This document shows positions 8,741 to 18,057 of a stretch of 64,000 nucleotides of DNA, in pieces (within the stretch, counting starts at the first letter, position 1; every line of letters begins with the position of its first letter). Below the pieces are notes generated by a model, which saw nothing but the letters and a program-made list of their open reading frames with translations, ran no database searches and was not told the origin of the DNA. This DNA is from RPQJ01 sp963706535. Its GTDB lineage: Bacteria > Pseudomonadota > Gammaproteobacteria > Steroidobacterales > Steroidobacteraceae. Position numbers and translations under genes: made by a program. The stretch covers positions 1 through 64,000 of the forward strand of contig CAVPMU010000005.1 in NCBI GenBank assembly GCA_963706535.1, written 5' to 3'.

Positions 8741-9154
8741 ATGGACCAGGAGCGGGAGTTTGCGAGTTACGTGGGTGCGCTGTCCGAGACGCTGGCGCAC
8801 GCGGACCGCGTCGAACCGCTCGCCGAGACCGAACCCGCCAAGTACTGGCTCACGACGCTGCCGCCGGGTATCGCCTTCAAAGAGATGATCCGTCTGATCA
8901 AGCCGCGTTGGCGCATCGAGCGCGACCATCAGAAACTGAAGCAGGAACGCGGACTCGGTCACTACGAGGGGCGTTACTGGCGGGGCTTTCGCCATCACGC
9001 CACGCTGGCCATGGCCGCCTACGGCTTCCTGATGCGCGCGCGCCTCACCGGTCGCGCCAGAAAAAACCGTGCGCTGCGTGCCGCCGACGTCCCGCTCCGC
9101 CAACCGCCACAACCCAGGAACTTCATCCCCCGCGGATCCCCCCATGCGGCCTGA
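8741..9154 (+). mobile_element. Internally deleted IS701-family transposase
   Basis: One open frame of 137 codons joins two distant parts of an IS701-family transposase. The start (MDQEREFASYVGALSETL...HADRVEPL) is the family N-terminus. After about 33 residues it jumps to the C-terminal part, LIKPRWRIERDHQKLKQERG then GLGHYEGRYWRGFRHHATLA. The roughly 300 residues between, including two of the three catalytic acids, are missing. The product cannot be an active transposase. It abuts an IS630 relic on the right. Confidence 0.75.
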
Positions 9155-9225
9155 ACGCCATGCCGCCGATTCGATCCGCAGCATGCGCCTCGAACTGGCG
9201 ACGCCGCTCGTCCGTTTGCTGCCAA

Positions 9226-9850
9226 TCTGTCCATGTTGTCGGCGATCAGGAGCAGTGTCTTGCCCTTGGGCGTCTCGCGGTCGATCTGGCGCAGGAATTT
9301 CAGCCACTCGGCGTGGGTGTGGCGCTGCTGGCACTGGCCGATCACCTTGCCGTCCAGCACGTTCAGCGCGGCGAACAGCGTGGTCGTGCCGTGGCGCTTT
9401 GTAGTCGTGCGCCATGGTCTGCGCGCGGCCCTTCTTCAGCGGCAGCCCGCGCTGCGTGCGGTCCAGCGCCTGCACCTGACTCTTCTCGTCGCAGCACAGC
9501 ACCAGGGCGTGCTCGGGCGGCGACATGTACAGACCCACGATGTCTTCGAGCTTCTCGATGAATTGCGGATCGCGCGACACCTTGAAGCCGCGCACGATGT
9601 GCGGCTTCAACCCGTGAGACTGCCAATGTCGCCACACGGTGCTGGCAGCAACACCCCACTCGGCGGCCAGCGTGCGCGTGCTCCAGTGGGTGGCCGCCGC
9701 GGGGCAGGTCACACTAGATGCCTTCCACCCCGGCTTGCAGATAGCGCTCGCGCCACCCGCACGCGTCCGATGCCGAGCTGCACGGCGAGGTCCTTGTTCT
9801 GCAGGCCCTGCACAGCCAACAAGACTTGGAGTGGCGTGCAGCATGTAAGT
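9226..9850 (-). pseudogene. IS630-family transposase relic
   Basis: Read leftward, the sequence matches the IS630 DDE transposase: WSTRTLAAEWGVAASTVWRH, then LKPHIVRGFKVSRDPQF, then the first catalytic Asp in LVLCCDEKSQVQALDRT. A frameshift near 9400 moves the rest to another frame (VIGQCQQRHTHAEWLKFLRQ, LLIADNM). The homology stops at LIADNM, just at the second catalytic Asp, where it runs into the IS701 relic. The N-terminal helix-turn-helix part (AVQLGIGRVRVAR) is also broken by a stop and a deletion. Confidence 0.8.
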
Positions 9851-9870
9851 AAGTTCCCGCGAGAACAGAG

Positions 9871-9882
9871 CACTACACTAGT
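9871..9882. repeat. 12-base inverted copy of an IS1380 end sequence
   Basis: CACTACACTAGT here is the exact reverse complement of ACTAGTGTAGTG at 13669-13680, the left edge of IS1380 copy A. The two sites bracket the NTP-transferases and the acyl-AMP ligase. It may be the footprint of a lost IS1380-type element or chance. Confidence 0.35.
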
Positions 9883-9891
9883 GCCCATTGC

Positions 9892-10695
9892 GTGGCAATC
9901 AATCGGAAGGTTTCCTTGCGTGCTGGACTGACCGCGCTGGTGCTGGCCGGTAGCCGAGCCGGCGGCGACCCGCTAGCCGCGTACGCCGGCGTCAGCCACA
10001 AGGCGCTGATCGAGATTGGCGGGTGCACGATGCTCGAACGCGTAGTCGCGGCGCTGGCCGCAGCGCCGGAAGTCGGCCGGATCATCGTCGCAATCGAACG
10101 ACCGGAAATCGTCGCGGCGCTGCTTCCCTGCGGCAAACCAATCGTCGCGATGGCTGCCGTCAGCGGGCCCGGCGCCACCGTCGCGGCTGCGCTGCAGGCC
10201 GAGGGTACGCCGCTGCTGGTGACTACAGCTGACCACGCGCTGCTAACGCCTGCGTGGGTGAGCGAGTTTCTGTCCGCCGCGCCGGACGCGGCCGACGCCA
10301 CTATCGCGCTGGCGCGTCGCGAGGCCATTTGCGCGGCAGTACCGGATACGCGGCGCACCTACCTGCGATTCGCTGATGGCGACTACTCCGGTTGCAACCT
10401 GTTCCTGCTCCGCCGTCCGGCTGCGGCTGGCGTCGTGCGTCTATGGCAACAGATCGAGGGGCATCGCAAGCGACCCCTGCGGATGTTATGGCAGCTTGGG
10501 TTCACTTATGGATTGCGCTACCGATTCGGCTGGCTGAGCCTGGATGGCGCGCTGGCACGGCTGGGCACGCTGTCCGCGGCGCGGATCGACTTCATCACGC
10601 TCCGCGACGGCAAGGCAGCGGTCGACGTCGACAAGCCTGCCGATCTGGATCTGGTGCGGCGCCTGGTTGGCTCCGCCCATGACCCCGCCAAATGA
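9892..10695 (+). CDS. NTP-transferase domain protein (MobA-like)
   Basis: Nucleotidyltransferase of 267 residues. The start ALVLAGSRAGGDPLA is a divergent form of the nucleotide-binding GG loop, followed by HKALIEIGGCTML. TTADHALLTP carries the metal-binding Asp of the LxxxDxP-type motif, and DYSGCNLFLLRR and VDVDKPADLDLV fit the family end. GTG at 9892 is the listed start; TTG at 9916 would place the motif nearer the N-terminus. It is the first gene of the sphingolipid island, convergent with a second nucleotidyltransferase. I infer it activates a head-group precursor; the substrate is unknown. Confidence 0.75.
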   Translation: MAINRKVSLRAGLTALVLAGSRAGGDPLAAYAGVSHKALIEIGGCTMLERVVAALAAAPEVGRIIVAIERPEIVAALLPCGKPIVAMAAVSGPGATVAAALQAEGTPLLVTTADHALLTPAWVSEFLSAAPDAADATIALARREAICAAVPDTRRTYLRFADGDYSGCNLFLLRRPAAAGVVRLWQQIEGHRKRPLRMLWQLGFTYGLRYRFGWLSLDGALARLGTLSAARIDFITLRDGKAAVDVDKPADLDLVRRLVGSAHDPAK

Positions 10696-10776
10696 CGCCT
10701 GGGAAAACTGATTGAAATCTGAAGGTGATCGAAGCTGCGGATGGTCACCAACCAATGGCGTAAATGCAAAGATTCC

Positions 10777-11568
10777 CTAGACGGCCGCGCGGGCTGCGGG
10801 TGGTGCTGCGGTCTCCACCAACCAGCCGGCGGCAATGACGCGGCAGTTCACAAGGTCGGCAGGGAAGTCGAGCTCGCCCCACTGCAGGCCTTCGATCGAT
10901 GCCACACGGACGTCGGTGCCGGCATTCGCAAGGCGATGAATGGCCGACAGATACCACAGACCTGCACCTTCCAAGGTGCGCATCGTTCGCTCGAGTTCGG
11001 CGACGAACGCCGCTGCACCATGGGCATCGAAGCGCACGAAGCCAATCGATTCACCGGTCACGTCTGCCGCCGGCAACTGCTTGCCAATCGCCGTGAGGCG
11101 GTCGCCCACCGTCGTCACCTTCATGTCATCGTCGTCATAGGACCGCTTGCGGTCGATCGTCACGGTGACCGGCGCGCTGGGCGCATCGAGCAGGCGCCGT
11201 GCGATTTCCGGCTCGAACAGCGTATCGCCGTTGAGGATCAGCGCGGGACCGCCGAGCTCCTCGCGCACCATCCAGCAACTCGCCAGGTTGTCGGCGACCT
11301 TATAAAACGGATTGAACAGTGCGCGCACCCGCATCTGCGCCGGCGCGACCTCCACGATCGTTCGCTCCACGAGCTCCGTGCGGAACCCTGTAACCACGAC
11401 GGTTTCCCGCACTCCGGCCTCGGCGAGGCCGCGCAACTGCCACTCCAGCATGCTTCGGCCTGCCAGCCCGAGCAGGCATTTCGGGACGTTCTGGGTCATT
11501 GGCAACAAGCGGCTGCCCTGGCCCGCGCTGAGAATGATGGCTTTGTATGGAGCTGTCCGATGGTTCAC
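10777..11568 (-). CDS. NTP-transferase, phospho-alcohol cytidylyltransferase-like
   Basis: Sugar-nucleotidyltransferase fold protein of 263 residues. AIILSAGQGSRLLPMTQNVP and KCLLGLAGRSMLEWQL are the nucleotide-binding and substrate loops; LILNGDTLFEP holds the metal-binding Asp. Segments NPFYKVADNLASCW and YDDDDMKV resemble phosphocholine or inositol-phosphate cytidylyltransferases (LicC-like) rather than glucose-1-phosphate enzymes. With two CDP-alcohol phosphatidyltransferases in the same island, a role in making a CDP-alcohol head-group donor is a reasonable inference. It is divergent from the acyl-AMP ligase. Confidence 0.75.
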   Translation of the reverse strand: MNHRTAPYKAIILSAGQGSRLLPMTQNVPKCLLGLAGRSMLEWQLRGLAEAGVRETVVVTGFRTELVERTIVEVAPAQMRVRALFNPFYKVADNLASCWMVREELGGPALILNGDTLFEPEIARRLLDAPSAPVTVTIDRKRSYDDDDMKVTTVGDRLTAIGKQLPAADVTGESIGFVRFDAHGAAAFVAELERTMRTLEGAGLWYLSAIHRLANAGTDVRVASIEGLQWGELDFPADLVNCRVIAAGWLVETAAPPAARAAV

Positions 11569-11735
11569 GCGTTAAACCCGTCAAATTGGGGCCAGCAGTC
11601 TACATGGGCGAAGGCGAGTAGTAGTCCGGCGGCCCCTCCAAGAGGCTAAGCTGTCGGACGTTCCCACGTGCGCACCAGACAATCGCAGCCCCTCGCCCAG
11701 CACGTCAAGTTTTAAAAAAAATTGCGTTGATGTGT

Positions 11736-11754
11736 CGCCAATATTAAATTGGCG
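11736..11754. promoter_or_regulatory. 7-base-arm palindrome in divergent promoter region
   Basis: CGCCAAT-ATTAA-ATTGGCG is a perfect inverted repeat in an unusually AT-rich stretch between the leftward cytidylyltransferase-like gene and the rightward acyl-AMP ligase. Size and symmetry suit a dimeric repressor site controlling both genes. The rest of the 283-base gap (11569-11851) holds an A-rich run at 11711-11721 and the hairpin at 11779, but no gene. Confidence 0.4.
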
Positions 11755-11778
11755 GGCGCTCGCGCTCGTGCATCAAAT

Positions 11779-11794
11779 TCTCTCCGGTGAGAGA
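11779..11794. promoter_or_regulatory. Small hairpin upstream of acyl-AMP ligase
   Basis: TCTCTC-CGGT-GAGAGA forms a six-base-arm hairpin about 60 bases before the TTG start of the acyl-AMP ligase. It may be an operator or an mRNA leader structure. No ligand-binding RNA motif is recognisable. Confidence 0.25.
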
Positions 11795-11851
11795 GTAGCG
11801 AACTCGGCGTGTCAGTTTTGGTGGATTGCATAAGGTGGCTGGAGTCACGAA

Positions 11852-13673
11852 TTGGACGGTAACTCGCCTTTACGAATCGAATCGACGCCAACGGCCAGCA
11901 AGATCGCCTTGCGGTGCGCGGATTTCTCCACGTTGACGGAAGCCCTCGATTACGCCGCGGATGGGCAGACGGGCTTCAATTACTACAATGGTCGCGGCGA
12001 ATTGACGGCCACGCTGCCGTATCGGGTCCTGCGTGACAAGGCGCGCGCACTGGCGCGCCGGCTGCAGTGTCTGGGGCGGGGAAGCCGTATTGCGCTGGTA
12101 GCGCATACGCACCCGGATTTCGCGATCATGTTTTTCGCCTGCCAGTATGCGGCACTGGTGCCGGTGCCGTTACCGGCGGCGATTCATATTGGCGGTCGGG
12201 AAGCCTATGTCCATCACCTGCGCCGGATGATGCTGGATTGCCGGGCCGCGGCTGCATTCGCACCTGGCGAATTCATCGACCTGCTGAACGAAGCCGCCAC
12301 CGGCCTGCCGATGGAGCTGGCCGGTACCATGGACGAGTTCATGGCGATGGATGTCGGTCGGCTGCCGGCGCCGCCGACGTTCTGACGAGCTGGCTTATCT
12401 GCAGTACACCTCGGGCAGCACGCGTTTTCCGCGCGGCACCATGATCACGCAGGCCGCGGCGCTGCATAACCTGGAAGCGATCTTCAACCACGGCTTTCCG
12501 CTGACACGGGACGATCGCTTTTGCTCGTGGCTGCCGTACTACCATGACATGGGCCTGGTCGGCATCGTGCTCGGCTGCGTCGCAACGCAGCGATCGGTGG
12601 ACTTTCTCGGCTCGCGCGATTTCGCGATGCGGCCATGGCTATGGCTGAAGCTGATGTCGCAGAACCGCAGCACAATCTCGTTCAGCCCGCCGTTCGGCTA
12701 TGTGCTGGGCGCGCGCCGCCTGCGGGCCAGCGACATCGGAACGCTCGATTTGTCCGCTTGGCGCATCGCCGGCATCGGTGCCGAGATGATTCATCCCGAG
12801 GTACTCGATGCGTTCGCCGACGCGCTGGCGCCGGCCGGTTTCAAGCCCAGCGCCTTCCTGCCGTGCTATGGCATGGCCGAATGCGCGCTGGCGGTCAGCT
12901 TCGCGCCTGTCGGCAGCGGCTTGCAGATCGACTTCGTCGATGGCGAACATCTGTCGCGGTCCGGTGAGTCGCTGCCGCTCGTGGACGGCGCGCCTGCACG
13001 TCGCAAGGGATTCATCAACTGCGGCGTGCCGTTGCCCGGCTTCGAAATCGAGGTCCGCGACGAAAATGGCCACAGGCTCGCGGATCGCCGCGTCGGCCGC
13101 ATCCATCTGCGCAGCCGCAGCGTGATGTCCGGTTACTTCGACAATCCACGGGCGACGCGCGATGTGCTGTCGGTCGATGGTTGGCTCGACACCGGCGATC
13201 TCGGCTATTTCGTCGACGGGTCCCTTTACATTACGGGTCGCGCCAAGGACTTGCTGATCGTCAACGGCCGCAACATCTGGCCGCAGGATCTCGAAAACCT
13301 GGCCGAACTGCAGGACGAGGTCCGGCATACCGATGCTTCGGCGTTCTCGGTTCCCGCGGGCGACGGCAGCGAAATCGCCGTACTCGTCGTGCAATGCCGC
13401 GAGCCCGATCCGCTGGTGCTGGCCTCGCTGGTCGAGCGCCTGCACGACGCGATCGCCGCGGAATTCGGCATCCGTTGTCTGATCGAGCTGGTCCCGCCGC
13501 ATACACTGCCGCGCACCTCCTCCGGCAAGCTGTCGCGCAGCACCGCGCGCAAGGAATTCCTCGAGCGCCACAGCGGGGAGCACCTGGATGAAATGCCGCC
13601 GCGTCGCCTTCTGCTCGGCGATGGCGGCACACGCCGCTCGGCGGCCAGGTCAATGGCGCCGGAAAACGACTAG
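11852..13673 (+). CDS. Fatty acyl-AMP ligase / acyl-ACP synthetase, frameshifted
   Basis: Adenylate-forming enzyme that would activate a fatty acid and load it on the nearby acyl carrier protein. The N-terminal part is read from TTG 11852 to a TGA at 12383; the rest follows in the +1 frame. Removing one T of ACGTTCTGACGAG near 12380 restores TSDELAYLQYTSGSTRFPRG. The adenylation core YTSGSTRFPRG, the CYGMAECALAVSF block, LDTGDLGYF, GRAKDLLIVNGRN and PRTSSGKLSR with its catalytic Lys are all intact. Gene order suggests it is the counterpart of the Caulobacter acyl-ACP synthetase used for ceramide synthesis. It may be a recent pseudogene or a sequencing error. Confidence 0.8.
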
Positions 13674-15083
13674 TGTAGTGTTTCGTTCTGAAAACAAAAG
13701 CCCCCGTTGTGCTAGAAAGGCTTTGGCACAAGCATTTTCCGCACTCAAGAGGCTTTTGCGTGATCGACGATAGCACACGACAGTCTGTCCTGTTTGCGGA
13801 TTTGTGCGACCAGCCGGTGGTCGCGAAGTTTGACCAACCGCACGCCAGTTCCGAGGGTGGAGTGATCCTGCTGCAGGCGTGCGATCGGCGGCTCGGTCTC
13901 AGCGCGGCGTTGATCAGCGGCATCGATGACCACCGCCAGTCGGGCAAGATCCGCCACGCGATCGGGGATCTGCTGCGGCAGCGCCTGTATGCGATCGCCT
14001 GCGGCTATCCGGACGGCAACGACGCGAGCCGCCTGGCAGCGGACCCGATGCACAAGCTGCTCGGTGGTCGCGATGCGGTCGGTGGCGAGGACCTGGCATC
14101 GCAGCCGACGCTGTCGCGGTTCGAGAACGCGGTGACACGGGTGGATCTGTACCGGATGGGCGTCGCAAGTGGGTGCGCTCGGGATCCTGTCGCGGCTGCG
14201 GGTCCGGCTCGATGGCGGTTACGCCACGCCTGAGATCTTCGCCTTCCTCGCGCGCGAGGCGCTCGAGGACGTGGTGGCGATGGCCAAAAACAAGGTGCTC
14301 AAGCGTCGCGCCGCACGCTTGATGGGCACGGCCCGACGCCTGTCGCGCGAATCGGGCGAGACCGCACATCTGTACGGCGAGTGCCGCTACGCGGCCGGCA
14401 CCTGGCCCGAACGTCGGCGCGTGGTCATCAAGGCCGAAGTCGTGCGCCATCCCGGGCGCGAGCCCAAGGACAACCCGCGCTTCGTGGTGACGAACTTGCC
14501 GCACTCGCCCCGCCATCTGTACGAGGCGATCTACTGCGCCCGCGGCGACGTTGAGAATCGAATCAAGGAGTTGCATCACGGCCTCGAGATCGACCGCACC
14601 AGCTGCAGCCGCTTCCTCGCCAATCAGCTGCGCGGACTGCTCACCGCCGCCGCCTACGTGCTGTATCAGGAACTGCGCCTGCGCGCCGCGCGCACCGCCT
14701 TCCGCTGCGCCCAGGTCAGCACCCTGCGCGAACACCTGGTGAAACTCGGTGCCTGGGTCGAATCCTCGGTGCGACGTATCGTGCTGCACCTGCCCGCCAC
14801 CTGCGCTCACCGCCACGACTGGCAGATCATCGCCAGAGAGCTGGGCGCAGCACCCGTGTAGCACTGTCGGACTGACACTCACCACCGTGCACCGTGGCCG
14901 ATGAGGGCCACGCCGAACACCCGTCGCTGAAATTTCACCTTCGCCGACCCGCGGCCGCCAGGAACGCTCGTCGGCCACCATCCGCCGTGCAGAATCAGCG
15001 CCACGCATCGACATCACGCCTCGGCGTCGCAATACTCGTGGCCATGACCTGAAAATCAGCGCCCTTCACGAATGGTGCAGGCT
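13670..15083 (+). mobile_element. IS1380-family element, copy A, defective
   Basis: Defective insertion sequence directly after the acyl-AMP ligase, sharing its TAG stop. The left end CTAGTGTAGTGTTTCGTTCTG and the right end TTCACGAATGGTGCAGGCTGG at 15063-15083 align with the ends of copy B at 25286-26819. The non-coding tail from 14862 to 15083 is homologous to the tail of copy B but longer, which explains the gene-free gap before the glycosyltransferase. It differs from copy B throughout, so the two did not arise by recent duplication. Confidence 0.7.
13760..14861 (+). pseudogene. IS1380-family transposase with central deletion
   Basis: The 5' part (FADLCDQPVVAKFDQ, KIRHAIGDLLRQRLYAIACG) runs to VDLYRMGVA near 14165. 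The rest continues in another frame from GALGILSRLRVRLDGGYATP. Compared with copy B, about 90 codons are missing, including the DLDPTDDPTHG block with catalytic acids. The C-terminal end (LHLPATCAHRHDWQIIAREL) is complete here but missing in copy B. No active transposase can be made. Confidence 0.85.
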
Positions 15084-15127
15084 GGCCACTCCATCGCACA
15101 TCCAACAGACCCCAAGGCATTGTCGGC

Positions 15128-17806
15128 ATGACCAGATTTTCGATAGTGATCCCCACCCTGAACGAGGCCGCCAACATCGATCCGCTGTTGGCGCGCCTGT
15201 TCGCGCTGGCGCTGCCGGCCGGCAGCTTCGAGGTGATCGTGGTCGATGATGGCTCGCGCGACGGCACCGCCGACAAGGTGCGCGCGTGGCAGGGCCGGGC
15301 GCCGGTGCGACTGCTGGTGCGGCGGGAGCAGCCGGATCTGGCCGCTTCCATCCTGGCCGGCGTGGCGATTGCCCACAGCGACGTGGTCCTGGTGATGGAT
15401 GCCGATCTCAGCCATCCCCCCGAGAGCGTGGTCGCGGTGGTGGCGCCGGTACTGGACGGCAGCCACGATATTGCCGTCGGCAGCCGCTGCGTCCCCGGCG
15501 GCGGCAGCGACGACTGGCCGCGGCACCGCCGTCTGCTGTCCCAGGTAGGCAGCTGGCTGGCCTGGTCGCTGTGCGACGTGCGCGACGCCACATCCGGCTT
15601 TTTTGCCTTCCGCCGCCCGCTGGCGGCGCGGGTGTCCCCGCAGGCGCGCGGCTACAAGATCCTGCTCGAACTGCTGGCGGCCTGGCAGGGCGAGCTGCGG
15701 GTGGTGGAGGTACCTATCCGCTTTCGCGACCGCACCCACGGCAGCTCCAAACTGACGCTGGCGCATCAGTGGATCTACTTGCAGCGGCTGCTGGCGCTGG
15801 CCGGCGGCACCGTGTCGACGGGCACCGCCGGCCGCTTCGCGGCGGTGGGGGTGGTCGGGCTGATCGTCGACCTGGCGCTGTTCCAGGGGTTGATAGGCGG
15901 GGGCGCTGGCCTCGCGCCCGCGCACATCGCCGGCTTTTTTGCCGCCACCCTGACCAACTACACGCTCAACAAGTGGTGGGCGTTTCGCCACGGGCGGAAG
16001 GACGACGCGCCACCCCCCCGCTACGATCGGTTTCTGACCATCTGCCTGCTGGCATTGTTGATGCGCGGCGGCATTCTGGCGCTGTTGGTATACAGCTGGG
16101 GCATGCCGGCCGCGCAGGCGATCTTTCCGGCCATCGCGGCGACCGCCATCGTCAACTATCTGGGCGCCGCCTTCTATGTATTCCCGTCCCGGCGGCCACC
16201 ACCGGATCTGCGCTGGCGGGTCGTCGCCGTCGGCGTCGTCGGCTTCGTCATCGCGCTGCGGCTGGTCTACCTCGGCCAATTGGAACTGATTCCGGACGAA
16301 GCCTACTACTGGGCCTACGCCCAGCACATGGCGCTGAGCTTTCTCGACCACCCGCCCCTGGTTGCCTGGCTGATCTGGCTGGGCACCGCGGTCGCCGGCG
16401 ACAGCGAACTCGGTGTGCGCAGCGGCGCCTTCATCTGCGGCCTGTTGGCGATGGGCTACCTGTACGCATTCGCGCGCAATCTGCACGGCAAGACGGTGGC
16501 CATGCGCGCGGTGATGCTGCTCGCCATATTGCCGTTCGGCTTCGCCTCCGGGCTGTTGATGACGCCGGATGCGCCGCTGATGGCGGCCTGGGCCGCTACC
16601 CTGTACTACCTGGAGCGCGCGCTGGTCGCCGGTCGCCGCGGCGCCTGGCTGGGCGTGGGCATCGCCGGCGGGCTGGGCCTGCTCGCCAAATACACGCTGG
16701 CGCTGCTCGGGCCGGCGGCGCTGCTGTACATGCTGCTCGACCCTGCGGCGCGGCGCTGGCTGCGCCGCCCGCAACCCTATCTGGCGGCGGGCCTGGCGCT
16801 GCTGCTGTTCGCCCCGGTGCTGATCTGGAACGCGGAGCACCAGTGGGCATCCTTTCTTTTCCAGACGGTGCGGCGGATGGCGGCGGACGATCGCTTCTCG
16901 ACGCCCTGGCTGTTGGCCCATGCAGCGGCACTGCTTACACCCACCGGTCTGCTCGCGGCGGCATTGGCGCTGCGATCCGGATCACCGTCCGCCGGGGCTG
17001 CCGACAGCGCGCGCCGACGGCTGTTCGTGCGCGTGTTCACCGGCGTACCGCTGGCCGTGTTTGTGACTTTCAGCCTGCTCCAGTACCCGCGCTTTCATTG
17101 GACCAGCCCGGTGTGGCTGGCGCTGCTGCCGGGCATTGCCTCGATGATGGGCGACGACAGCGATCGGCGCTGGAGCGTCCGCCAGTTGCGGCGCGCCTGG
17201 CAGCCGACCGTCATCGTGACGGTGCTGGCCTACGCGGCGCTGCTCCACTACCTGGTGCTCGGCCTGCCGGGCGTGCCCTACCCGCGCGCCGCCCAGCACT
17301 ATTTCTGGCGCGAGACCGCCGCCCAGGTAGACCAGGTCGCGGCCGAGCTGCGGCGCCAATCCGGGCAGCAGCCGGTCGTGGTCGGCATGAGCAAATGGTC
17401 GATCGCCAGTGCGCTGGCGTTCTACGACAGCGCCGGCGACGCCCAGGTGCGCTCGCGCAACCTGTTCAACGACAGCGCCGCGATGTATGAATTTTGGTTT
17501 CCGTCGCTGGCACCGATAGCGCGGCCAATCCTGTTGGTCGGCATGGATCGCAAGACCCTCGAGCGCAATCGCGACGGCGATGACCTCGGTCTCTACCTGC
17601 AGCATCCGGGGCCGATCGAGGCGCGGCCGATCCGGCGCGACGGCAAGCTGCTGCGCCACCTCTACTACCGGGTCGCCGCCGGCTACCGCGGCTATCCACC
17701 CGCCCCGGCGCAGGGGCCCATCGCCCGGGCCGAGCCGGCGGCGGGATCAGCGAACACATTGCTGTCACATCCGGCTTTTACCATGGCGCCGCCATTGCCA
17801 CACTGA
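15128..17806 (+). CDS. GT2-GtrA-ArnT triple-domain glycosyltransferase
   Basis: Unusual 892-residue fusion. Residues 1-235 form a GT2 domain like dolichyl-phosphate mannose synthase (FSIVIPTLNEAANI, VIVVDDGSRDGT, VMDADLSHPP), which would charge a polyprenyl phosphate. Residues about 237-355 are a GtrA-like four-helix membrane domain (TLTNYTLNKWWAFRH), the putative flippase. From about 365 to 790 is an ArnT/PMT-type GT-C domain (LIPDEAYYWAYAQHMALSFL, LDHPPLVAW), which would transfer the sugar on the periplasmic side. One chain could thus make, flip and use a lipid-linked sugar, perhaps to modify lipid A or the island's lipid. The start 45 bases after the IS1380 end is the only Met near the motif. 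Confidence 0.9.
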   Translation: MTRFSIVIPTLNEAANIDPLLARLFALALPAGSFEVIVVDDGSRDGTADKVRAWQGRAPVRLLVRREQPDLAASILAGVAIAHSDVVLVMDADLSHPPESVVAVVAPVLDGSHDIAVGSRCVPGGGSDDWPRHRRLLSQVGSWLAWSLCDVRDATSGFFAFRRPLAARVSPQARGYKILLELLAAWQGELRVVEVPIRFRDRTHGSSKLTLAHQWIYLQRLLALAGGTVSTGTAGRFAAVGVVGLIVDLALFQGLIGGGAGLAPAHIAGFFAATLTNYTLNKWWAFRHGRKDDAPPPRYDRFLTICLLALLMRGGILALLVYSWGMPAAQAIFPAIAATAIVNYLGAAFYVFPSRRPPPDLRWRVVAVGVVGFVIALRLVYLGQLELIPDEAYYWAYAQHMALSFLDHPPLVAWLIWLGTAVAGDSELGVRSGAFICGLLAMGYLYAFARNLHGKTVAMRAVMLLAILPFGFASGLLMTPDAPLMAAWAATLYYLERALVAGRRGAWLGVGIAGGLGLLAKYTLALLGPAALLYMLLDPAARRWLRRPQPYLAAGLALLLFAPVLIWNAEHQWASFLFQTVRRMAADDRFSTPWLLAHAAALLTPTGLLAAALALRSGSPSAGAADSARRRLFVRVFTGVPLAVFVTFSLLQYPRFHWTSPVWLALLPGIASMMGDDSDRRWSVRQLRRAWQPTVIVTVLAYAALLHYLVLGLPGVPYPRAAQHYFWRETAAQVDQVAAELRRQSGQQPVVVGMSKWSIASALAFYDSAGDAQVRSRNLFNDSAAMYEFWFPSLAPIARPILLVGMDRKTLERNRDGDDLGLYLQHPGPIEARPIRRDGKLLRHLYYRVAAGYRGYPPAPAQGPIARAEPAAGSANTLLSHPAFTMAPPLPH

Positions 17807-17830
17807 CGTCAGCGCTGCGGACACCCCGGA

Positions 17831-18057
17831 TTGCTGGTCGTCAAACCGAGTCATCACGGCGACGCCCTGCTTTGCGCGCCGGTGTTCACCACCCTGAAAC
17901 GCCAGTTTCCACACTTGGAACTCGACGCGCTGGTGTATGCGGAAACGCGGGACATGCTCGCCGGGCACCCGGCGCTGGCCGAGCTCCACAGCATTGACCG
18001 ACGGTGGCAGGCGCAGGGGTTGACAACTCGGCTGCGCGCCGAGAATGCGTGGTTGAG
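17831..18057 (+). pseudogene. Heptosyltransferase-like (GT9) gene, truncated by IS91 relic
   Basis: About 75 codons of a GT9 ADP-heptose:LPS heptosyltransferase: VVKPSHHGDALLCAPVFTTL is the conserved N-terminal Rossmann start, then FPHLELDALVYAET and HPALAELHSIDRRW. The reading starts at TTG 17831, 24 bases after the glycosyltransferase. After LRAENAWL the sequence changes into IS91-type transposase, so about 270 residues are lost. It indicates an LPS-glycosylation locus cut by transposition. Confidence 0.75.

Noticed and set aside
15056..16921. A 621-codon leftward frame inside the glycosyltransferase region
   Set aside because: Its composition (runs of Gln, Arg and His) is typical of an antisense shadow in high-GC DNA; the rightward frame has complete family motifs.
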